Assembly (NCBI GenBank): GCA_019638455.1 | Contig: JAHBTU010000001.1 | Location: 635,501 to 699,500 of the forward strand | From: Saprospiraceae bacterium | GTDB taxonomy: Bacteria > Bacteroidota > Bacteroidia > Chitinophagales > Saprospiraceae | Length of the DNA stretch: 64,000 nt | Direction: 5' to 3' | Shown here: piece after piece, positions 57,884 through 64,000 of the stretch | Position numbering within the stretch: the stretch's first letter is position 1 | Layout: each line of letters begins with the position of its first letter | Notes under the pieces: generated by a model | What the model was told of the DNA's origin: nothing | The model's database searches: none | What the model saw: only the letters and a program-made list of their open reading frames with translations | Position numbers and translations under genes: made by a program

Positions 57884-59203
57884 ATGAAGAGTCTCTCTCT
57901 GTCCTTTTTTCTTTGTGCTTTCTTGCTCCAAGCCGCCGTTGCCCAGAACATCAAGTTCGTGGAATACGAGCTGCCCAACGGTCTGAAAGTCATCCTTCAC
58001 GAAGACCATTCTACACCCATCGTGGCGGTGTCCGTCATGTATCATGTAGGCTCCAAAAATGAAAAGCCCAAGCGTTCGGGCTTCGCGCACTTCTTTGAGC
58101 ACTTGCTTTTCGAGGGTTCTGAAAACATCAAGCGCGGCGAATTCGACGACTACATCAACAATGCAGGTGGCAGCAACAATGCCAACACTTGGTACGACCG
58201 CACCTACTACTTTGAGGTGTTGCCCAGCAACCAACTCGCGCTCGGCCTTTGGCTCGAAAGCGAGCGCATGCTCCACGCAAAAGTTGAAAACATCGGCATC
58301 GAAACCCAGCGTCAAGTGGTGAAAGAGGAGCGCCGCCAGCGGGTGGACAACCAACCTTATGGTCGCCTGCTCGAAGAGACCATGAAGCGGCTCTACAAGG
58401 TGCATCCCTACAAGAGCTCCGTCATCGGCTCCATGGAAGACCTCGATGCAGCGGAAGAAGAAGATTACAAACAATTTTACAAGGATTTCTATCGTCCTGA
58501 CAATGCCATTCTATCCATCGCTGGCGATATTGACATAGAGCAGACGAAGAAACTTATAGATGCTTTCTTCAAAGACATCCCGCGTGGCAAAGGAGAAATA
58601 CAGCGCAAATTTCCGCAAGAACCGCCCATGACTCGTGAGTTGCGCGACACGGTGTACGACAACGTGCAACTGCCAGCCGTGGTGCTGGGCTACCACATCC
58701 CTGCGCAAGGCACCAAAGACTTCTATGCCGTGAAGATGCTCGGCATGCTGCTCAGCCAAGGCGAAAGCAGCCGGATGCAAAAAATCATCGTGGACGAGCA
58801 GCAAAAGGCCGTGTTCGCAGGCTCATTCCCGCTCGAGCTCGAAGACCCCGGCGTGAACATCTGCTTTGCCATCGGCAACATGGGCGTGGACCCCTCCGAT
58901 TTGGAAAAATCAATGGATGCCGTCATCTCTGACGTGCAGACCAATCTGATACCGGAGACGGAGTTTCAAAAACTTCAAAATCAGGTTGAAACAGATTTCG
59001 TGACGGCCAACAACACGGTGGCCGGCATCGCTGAAAGCCTCGCCAACTACAAAATGTACTACGGCGATGCCAACCTCATCAACACGGAACTCGAACGCTA
59101 TCGCAAAGTGACCCGCGAAGACATTCGCAATGCGGCCAACAAGTATTTCAACAAGAATGCCCGCGTGGTGCTCTACTGGCTGCCCAAGACAAGACAACCC
59201 TGA
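57884..59203 (+). CDS. M16 family zinc metallopeptidase (catalytic type), exported
   Basis: This 439-residue protein has a signal peptide (MKSLSLSFFLCAFLLQAAVA). The inverted zinc motif HxxEH is intact in FAHFFEHLLFEGSENIKRGE, and the distal glutamate is expected in VKEERRQRVDN. Two homologous M16 domains are present (N-terminal LPNGLKVILHEDHSTPIVAV; C-terminal DNVQLPAVVLGYHIPAQGTK). It pairs with the next gene, 81 bp downstream, whose product is an M16 protein lacking the zinc motif. This is the usual alpha/beta arrangement of bacterial processing-peptidase-like heterodimers. It probably degrades peptides in the periplasm. Confidence 0.94.
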   Translation: MKSLSLSFFLCAFLLQAAVAQNIKFVEYELPNGLKVILHEDHSTPIVAVSVMYHVGSKNEKPKRSGFAHFFEHLLFEGSENIKRGEFDDYINNAGGSNNANTWYDRTYYFEVLPSNQLALGLWLESERMLHAKVENIGIETQRQVVKEERRQRVDNQPYGRLLEETMKRLYKVHPYKSSVIGSMEDLDAAEEEDYKQFYKDFYRPDNAILSIAGDIDIEQTKKLIDAFFKDIPRGKGEIQRKFPQEPPMTRELRDTVYDNVQLPAVVLGYHIPAQGTKDFYAVKMLGMLLSQGESSRMQKIIVDEQQKAVFAGSFPLELEDPGVNICFAIGNMGVDPSDLEKSMDAVISDVQTNLIPETEFQKLQNQVETDFVTANNTVAGIAESLANYKMYYGDANLINTELERYRKVTREDIRNAANKYFNKNARVVLYWLPKTRQP

Positions 59204-59284
59204 TGAGCCCGCTTTTTACCCGCCTTTTCTGCCATCCATCAGCAACAAACAATTTACAATCAATCATTTGCCATATAGCACACA

Positions 59285-61420
59285 ATGAAGTATTTTTCAA
59301 AAATAACAGCCGTGACAGCTCTTTTGCTGGCGGCAGCGTTTTGTTCCACCGTTGTAGCCCAACAAACGCCCAGCGGCGCACCTGCCATACCCATGCCAAG
59401 TGGCAATGTTCGTCAGGCCGCTCCCGCTCCCGGCTCTGCTCCCAAGATTCAAATCGGCAAAGCGGAGACGTTCAAACTCGACAACGGCCTCACGGTCATC
59501 GTGGTCGAAAACCACAAATTGCCCAGAGCTTCATTTCAAATTTTTGTGGACAATGACCCCGCGCAAGAGAAAGACGCGGCCGGCTATGTCCAAATGATGG
59601 GCGAACTGCTTTCCAAAGGCACCAAGACCCGCACCAAATCGCAGATAGATGAAGCGGTGGATTTTATTGGCGCCACACTTTCTTCCAGCCAAAATGGGGT
59701 GAATGGCTCATGCCTGTCCAAACATTCCGAAAAGCTGTTGGAAATCATGTCCGACGTACTGCTCAACCCAAGCTTTCCGGCGGAAGAGTTGGAAAAAGCA
59801 AAGCGTCGCCAAGAGAGCGGCCTCGCGGCCAACAAAGATGATGCGAACGCAATTGCCAACAATGTAGGCTCGGTATTGCGCTACGGTAAAAACCATCCTT
59901 ATGGTGAAATCATGACCGAAGAGTCGCTGGCAAAAATCAACCTCGACCAGATTCGAGGCCACTACAACACCTATTTCAAGCCCAATATCGCCTATTTCGT
60001 GGTGGTGGGCGATGTGACCAAAGCGCAAGCGGAGAAATACGCGAAGCAGTATTTTGGCAAATGGCAAAAAGGCGATGTGCCCATGCACAAATACGCTGTG
60101 CCACAAGCACCCGCCAAGACACAAGTGGATTTCGTGCACAAACCCGGGGCTGTGCAGTCGGTCATCAACATCACTTACCCGGTTGACCTCCTGCCCGGCA
60201 CTCAGGAGGCCATTAAAGGGCGTGTGGCCAACGCGTTGTTTGGAGGGTATTTCAACAGCCGCATCAACGCCAATTTGCGTGAAGGACACGGCTGGACCTA
60301 CGGTGCGCGCAGCTCGCTCAATCCCGACCGTCTGGTAGGTTCTTTCAATGCCACCGCGAGCGTCCGCAATGCGGTGACCGATAGCTCTATCATCGAGTTG
60401 TTGAAAGAAATGCGGCGCATGGCCTCCGAGCCAGTCCCCAACGATGAACTGCAAGTGGTGAAAAACGTGTTGACTGGGCAGTTTTCGCAAAGCCTCGAGC
60501 AGCCCGGCACGGTGGCCAATTTCGCGCTTTCGACCGCCCGCTTCAAGTTGCCAGCCGACTATTATGAGAAATACCTCCAAGTGCTGCAAAACGTGACACC
60601 CCAAGATGTCGCCGCTATGGCCAAAAAGTACATCAACCCCGACCGCGCACACATTCTCGTGGTAGGCAACAAAGATGATGTAGCCGACCGCCTGAAGCAA
60701 TTCTCGCCCGAAGGAAAAGTCAATATGTACGACGTTTATGGCAATCCAATCATTCCCTCTGGTGCCACGCTGCCTGCTGGCATGACTGCGGAAAAGGTCA
60801 TTGAGGATTATGTGAACGCTATCGGCGGCACCGCGAAAATCGCGGCCATCAAAGACCTGATGATGACAAGCGTGATACAAACGGGTGGGCCTGAACTGAC
60901 TTTGTCCACATGGCAGAAAGACGGCAAAATCGCCACCGACATGACCATGAACGGTATGTCCATGTCGAAACAACAGTTCGACGGCACCAAAGCAAAAGAA
61001 TCAGGCATGGGCGGCTCGCGCGACTTGGAAGGCGAAGACCTCAACGACTTGAAGGAGCAGGCGCTGTTTTGCAAAGAAGCCACCTACCTGACAGGCGGCT
61101 ATAAACTAGCCCTCAAAGGGCTGGAGCAAATCAACGGTAGCGATGCCTACATCGTGGAAGTGGAACGCCCCGATGGAAAAAAGCGCACGGAGTATTACGA
61201 CATGAAGACCAGCCTCAAAGTGCGTGAAGTCAGCAGCGTGACTGGCCAAGACGGTCAGCCAGCCAGCATGACGACCGACCTTGCCGATTACAAGGAGATG
61301 AACGGCGTTTTGTTTCCCCATACCGTGACGCTCATCGGCATCATGCCAGTGCCGCTCAAGGGCGTGGTAAAAGAATTGAAAGTAAATGGTGGCATTGACG
61401 ATAAGGTTTTCAAGCTGTAA
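59285..61420 (+). CDS. M16 peptidase-like protein, non-catalytic partner, with C-terminal extension
   Basis: This 711-residue protein has a signal peptide ending AFCSTVVAQQ. Two M16 domains cover residues about 55-480. At the place of the zinc site it reads AGYVQMMGELLSKGTKTRTK, so HxxEH is absent and the subunit is inactive. The second domain keeps NLREGHGWTYGARSSLNPDR, the R/Y substrate-binding motif found in inactive partners. The C-terminal 210 residues (from EDYVNAIGGTAKIAAIKDLM to GIDDKVFKL) resemble outer-membrane lipoprotein-sorting or LolA-like beta folds (RPDGKKRTEYYDMKTSLKVR). It likely forms a heterodimer with the upstream peptidase. Confidence 0.92.
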   Translation: MKYFSKITAVTALLLAAAFCSTVVAQQTPSGAPAIPMPSGNVRQAAPAPGSAPKIQIGKAETFKLDNGLTVIVVENHKLPRASFQIFVDNDPAQEKDAAGYVQMMGELLSKGTKTRTKSQIDEAVDFIGATLSSSQNGVNGSCLSKHSEKLLEIMSDVLLNPSFPAEELEKAKRRQESGLAANKDDANAIANNVGSVLRYGKNHPYGEIMTEESLAKINLDQIRGHYNTYFKPNIAYFVVVGDVTKAQAEKYAKQYFGKWQKGDVPMHKYAVPQAPAKTQVDFVHKPGAVQSVINITYPVDLLPGTQEAIKGRVANALFGGYFNSRINANLREGHGWTYGARSSLNPDRLVGSFNATASVRNAVTDSSIIELLKEMRRMASEPVPNDELQVVKNVLTGQFSQSLEQPGTVANFALSTARFKLPADYYEKYLQVLQNVTPQDVAAMAKKYINPDRAHILVVGNKDDVADRLKQFSPEGKVNMYDVYGNPIIPSGATLPAGMTAEKVIEDYVNAIGGTAKIAAIKDLMMTSVIQTGGPELTLSTWQKDGKIATDMTMNGMSMSKQQFDGTKAKESGMGGSRDLEGEDLNDLKEQALFCKEATYLTGGYKLALKGLEQINGSDAYIVEVERPDGKKRTEYYDMKTSLKVREVSSVTGQDGQPASMTTDLADYKEMNGVLFPHTVTLIGIMPVPLKGVVKELKVNGGIDDKVFKL

Positions 61421-61455
61421 ACCGTAGGGCGCAGCCCTTTGCCTTCAAAAAATAC

Positions 61456-61463
61456 TACATTTG
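61456..61463 (+). promoter_or_regulatory. Possible -7 element of yajC (TACATTTG)
   Basis: It fits TAnnTTTG and lies 55 bp before the yajC start codon. The nearest TTTG upstream is only 14 bases away, so the -33 box is uncertain. Confidence 0.4.
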
Positions 61464-61518
61464 CGCACCCTGTCGCTTCGGCTGCAGGGTGTTTTTCTTT
61501 CACAAATAATTGACAACC

Positions 61519-61818
61519 ATGTTGCAATTTATCTTCTTGCAGGCACAGCAGCCCGGCGGCAGCGCATTTCTCAGCATGCTGTTCCCCTTGCTCATTCTCG
61601 TTGTTTTTTACTTCTTTCTCATTCGGCCTCAAATCAAGCGACAAAAGGAAACCCAAAAGTTTCAGGAAAGCCTGCGCGAGGGATTGGATGTCATCACCAA
61701 CGCGGGCATCATCGGGAAAATCACCAAAATTGATGGCCCTGTCGTGCGACTCATGGTGGACGAGAAAACCTTCATCCGCGTGGTGAAATCTGCCATTCAA
61801 AGCGAGTACAAACCCTAA
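61519..61818 (+). CDS. yajC: Preprotein translocase subunit YajC
   Basis: The start is MLQFIFLQAQQ (61519), three codons after an ATT-ACC stretch that is also open. This 99-residue protein has one transmembrane helix (LSMLFPLLILVVFYFFLI) followed by the family hallmark RPQIKRQKETQKFQESLREG and the cytoplasmic LDVITNAGIIGKITKIDGPV. YajC associates with SecDF and the Sec translocon at the inner membrane. Length is normal. It is downstream of the M16 pair but has its own promoter-like box. Confidence 0.95.
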   Translation: MLQFIFLQAQQPGGSAFLSMLFPLLILVVFYFFLIRPQIKRQKETQKFQESLREGLDVITNAGIIGKITKIDGPVVRLMVDEKTFIRVVKSAIQSEYKP

Positions 61819-61952
61819 CGGCGCCATAATTTGAATTTTTTGGAATCGCCACAAAGTCGCAAAGTCCCTAAGGAATTGATTTTAAAACCTTTGTGTCTTA
61901 GCGCCTTTGTGGCAGAATTAAGCTGCATTTTACTAGCCGCATTCAATGTCTC

Positions 61953-62819
61953 ATGCCTACATTCTTGCCTATTGTATTTTGTCTCTTGACAACGTTTTGG
62001 GCAAGCGCACCAGCAACCCTGAACGCGCAAAGCCCGTGGACGCGCAACAAGGCAGGCTTTTATGCGCAGGGAGCGTGGCAGTTTATCCCGACGTACGATG
62101 CCATTTTTGACCGAAAAACATCTGACGGTACGCGCCCCTTGGAGCGCGAAATCACGGAAAACGCCTTTCAATTTTATGGCGAGTACGGCATTGCCCGAAA
62201 AACGACAGTGTGGGTGGCAGTGCCTTATCGCGTGTTGAAATCTGGAAACATCGTGACCGTAGGTGGCAACCCGATTGTCCGGGAAGGCATACTGACAGGG
62301 CTGGGCAACATCACGGTGGCGGTTCGGCAAAACTTTGTGGCCGAAAAATGGACGCTGAGCGGCCAGCTGCGCGTGGATATGCCCAACAATCGCTATCAAG
62401 AGGGAACGGGCTTGCGAACAGGGTACGACGCGCTCACCCTACTGACCACCGTCAGCATCGGTCGCGGTTATGGCAAGTACTATTGGTTTGGCTACGGAGG
62501 CTGGGGAGGCAGGGGTATTTGGGAAAATCATTTCGTCAATTTCGGCTTGGAGGGCGGTGTCAAAATAGGCAAATGCTGGGCCATCGCTTTTACCGATTTG
62601 TGGGAAAACACTGGCTCCAAGGTGTATTTTTCCCCGATTCCCAACCTCAACACCGGAATGTTTCTTCCCAACCAAAGCTACTGGTCGTTTGGCGCAAAAG
62701 GCATCTGCGAGTTCAATCGCTTTTGGGGCGCTATCGTGACTGCGGCGGGCGCTTTTCAGGGAGATTTGGTGCCACAAAGACCGGCGCTCTCGCTCGGCAC
62801 TTATTTCAAGTGGGACTAA
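61953..62819 (+). CDS. Outer membrane beta-barrel-like protein, unknown function
   Basis: This 288-residue protein has a signal peptide (IVFCLLTTFWASAPATLNAQ). The mature part alternates polar and aromatic residues as in a beta-barrel: WTRNKAGFYAQGAWQFIPTY, NAFQFYGEYGIARKTTVWVA, GLGNITVAVRQNFVAEKWTL and NFGLEGGVKIGKCWAIAFTD. It ends LSLGTYFKWD. It resembles putative porins or MetA-pathway-of-phenol-degradation-type (DUF3187/transporter-like) proteins of Bacteroidota, but no specific family can be named with confidence. It probably sits in the outer membrane. Confidence 0.75.
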   Translation: MPTFLPIVFCLLTTFWASAPATLNAQSPWTRNKAGFYAQGAWQFIPTYDAIFDRKTSDGTRPLEREITENAFQFYGEYGIARKTTVWVAVPYRVLKSGNIVTVGGNPIVREGILTGLGNITVAVRQNFVAEKWTLSGQLRVDMPNNRYQEGTGLRTGYDALTLLTTVSIGRGYGKYYWFGYGGWGGRGIWENHFVNFGLEGGVKIGKCWAIAFTDLWENTGSKVYFSPIPNLNTGMFLPNQSYWSFGAKGICEFNRFWGAIVTAAGAFQGDLVPQRPALSLGTYFKWD

Positions 62820-62998
62820 GCCGTTTTTTTTGTTCAACTGACAGGCTTTATTGGAAATTTTTGTTGACAAGATTGACATGATTTTTTCAGGGGGTACACA
62901 TTTTAGTCCAAAGAAAACAGGAGTAGTTCTTTGACAAACGGAAAAGAAAACAGAAGGGGAGTTTTGTGGCTTCTGACACAACAATCCCCCCCTTCCTT

Positions 62999-64000
62999 AT
63001 GCGCAAAAGCGCCTACAAAGATATTGTGGATTTTCTGGCAAAGACCAGTGAAGTTGCACCCCGAGGCAACCACCTGCGCCGCCTTCAGACGATGGCGAGC
63101 CTCGTCCACGGCTGCATGAAGAGCAAGTCGTGCGCGGTGGAGGGCATGAGCCAGCCCCGGCACGGCGAGGGTACGGGCAACAAGAACAGCCTGCTGCAAG
63201 AGGCGAAGCGCTGGCTTGGGAACAAATGGGTGGACTGGCAGTTGTTCTTCCTGCCGTTGGCGAAACGCTTTTTGGGCATGGCGGCCAAGGGGGGCGAGTT
63301 GGTTTTCGTCATCGATGGCAGCCAAACGGGCACCAAGCACAGCAGCCTGATGCTCTCGGTTTTGTGCGGGGGCTTTGCCCTGCCGCTCGTTTGGCTGGTC
63401 AAGGAGGGGGAAAAGGGGCACTTTCCCGAACAAATGCACTTGGACCTGCTGCACACGCTGCTGCCCATAGTACCCGAGGGTTGCCGCAAGGTACTCTTGG
63501 GCGACGGCGAGTTCGACGGGCAGCAATTGCGCCGATGGTGCGCCGACCAGCACTGGGAGTTTGTCCTGCGCACTTCCTGCGACCGGGTGGTGGACTGTGG
63601 CGGCGAAACGGCGCGCATGGATGCCCTGTCGCCCGCCAAGGGCGAGCGGGCGGTGTTTGTGCCCGATGCCGTGGACGGCATCAACGCCGTGTGCTGGCAC
63701 GAAAAAGGCTTCGACAAACCTATTTTCCTGCTCACCAACATGGATGTGGGAGACATGGCCTGCTCTTACTACCGAAAGCGGTTCAAGATAGAGACCATGT
63801 TCAAAAACCTCAAATCAAAGGGGTTTCAACTCCACAAGACCCAAATCAAGGATGCCGACAGAATCGCCAAACTGATCTTGATCGTCGCCACGGCGTTTGT
63901 CCTGACCTTTTGCCTGGGCTGTTTCGTCAAACACTATTGCCCCGTCGGCAAACTCAAAACATTCCTCCGAAAGGATAAAATCGAAAAAATGGGGCCTATC
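62999..64000 (+). CDS. IS4-type DDE transposase, 3' end beyond the window
   Basis: The frame opens with ATG at 62999 (MRKSAYKDIVDFLAKTSEVA) and stays open to the window edge (334 codons). Catalytic features are Asp in VFVIDGSQTGTKHSS, Asp in VLLGDGEFDGQQLRRW and the IS4 Y-(2)-R-(3)-E-(6)-K signature in YYRKRFKIETMFKNLKSKGF. It is GC-rich compared with yajC and the barrel gene to its left. The left end of the element is probably within 62880-62998 but I cannot fix its inverted repeat without the right end. Confidence 0.85.
   Translation, partial: MRKSAYKDIVDFLAKTSEVAPRGNHLRRLQTMASLVHGCMKSKSCAVEGMSQPRHGEGTGNKNSLLQEAKRWLGNKWVDWQLFFLPLAKRFLGMAAKGGELVFVIDGSQTGTKHSSLMLSVLCGGFALPLVWLVKEGEKGHFPEQMHLDLLHTLLPIVPEGCRKVLLGDGEFDGQQLRRWCADQHWEFVLRTSCDRVVDCGGETARMDALSPAKGERAVFVPDAVDGINAVCWHEKGFDKPIFLLTNMDVGDMACSYYRKRFKIETMFKNLKSKGFQLHKTQIKDADRIAKLILIVATAFVLTFCLGCFVKHYCPVGKLKTFLRKDKIEKMGPI

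Noticed and set aside
62903..63756. Minus-strand frames at the window end
   Set aside because: The plus-strand frame from 62999 has a complete DDE/IS4 signature and runs off the window; the minus-strand frames are its antisense.
1..64000. CRISPR arrays, tRNA or rRNA genes
   Set aside because: I found no regularly spaced direct repeats, no cloverleaf with CCA context and no rRNA-like conserved stretches.

Overview
The window comes from a Bacteroidota chromosome, most likely a Saprospiraceae-like lineage (inferred from gene families, not from a marker gene). The evidence is a SusC/SusD pair, two giant FG-GAP/ASPIC-UnbV lipoproteins, several type IX secretion (T9SS) substrates with type A or type B sorting domains, DUF3667, DUF5522 and DUF5362-like proteins, and promoter-like sites of the Bacteroidota form TTG-N17..20-TAnnTTTG. 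I saw no rRNA, tRNA or CRISPR array.

Layout. 1-8963: end of a SusC gene, SusD, a T9SS type B surface protein and an FG-GAP/ASPIC lipoprotein. 8936-24788: an accessory region built by duplication and nested transposition. A 472-codon lipoprotein gene is cut by an IS630-type element (22921-24001). Downstream lie two diverged copies of a small lipoprotein, each followed by a fragment of the large gene's 3' end. One fragment is cut by an IS5-family element (10042-21361, TTA duplication). That IS5 transposase is itself cut in frame by a 10,409-bp unit (10222-20630) with an 8-bp target duplication. The unit starts with a complete IS1-family element and ends with a 95-bp IS1-ended mini-element. It carries an AT-rich block of small membrane, DnaJ-domain and SH3-domain genes (itself hit by a second, inverted IS1 copy), two T9SS substrates and a tyrosine recombinase with three HARP-like N-terminal repeats.

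25015-33032: an XRE regulator with a C13 tract and an elaborate palindromic operator, the second FG-GAP/ASPIC lipoprotein, membrane proteins and an acetyltransferase. 33033-33535 has no protein gene but holds a MITE with a 9-bp target duplication, a second palindrome and a probable small RNA with its own promoter and terminator. 33536-53336 is ordinary chromosome: cryptochrome DASH, a Kef-type oxidoreductase/antiporter pair, hydrolases, transporters, proC, a CBS protein, exported superoxide dismutase and an acyl-CoA carboxylase beta subunit. 53366-54864 is a small accessory islet: a DUF433/DUF5615 toxin-antitoxin pair with a frameshifted toxin between direct repeats, a cluster of palindromes, and an effector-associated-domain membrane protein. 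54965-62819 returns to chromosomal genes (acetyltransferase, thioesterase-like, DUF458, Uma2, paired M16 peptidases, yajC, an outer-membrane protein). The window ends inside an IS4-type transposase gene.

How the genes fit together: SusC/SusD and the FG-GAP proteins suggest polymer or glycan handling at the cell surface. T9SS substrates supply secreted or surface proteins. The 9-25 kb region looks like a mobile and contingency locus in which lipoprotein genes are duplicated, broken by insertion sequences and carry long C tracts that may slip.
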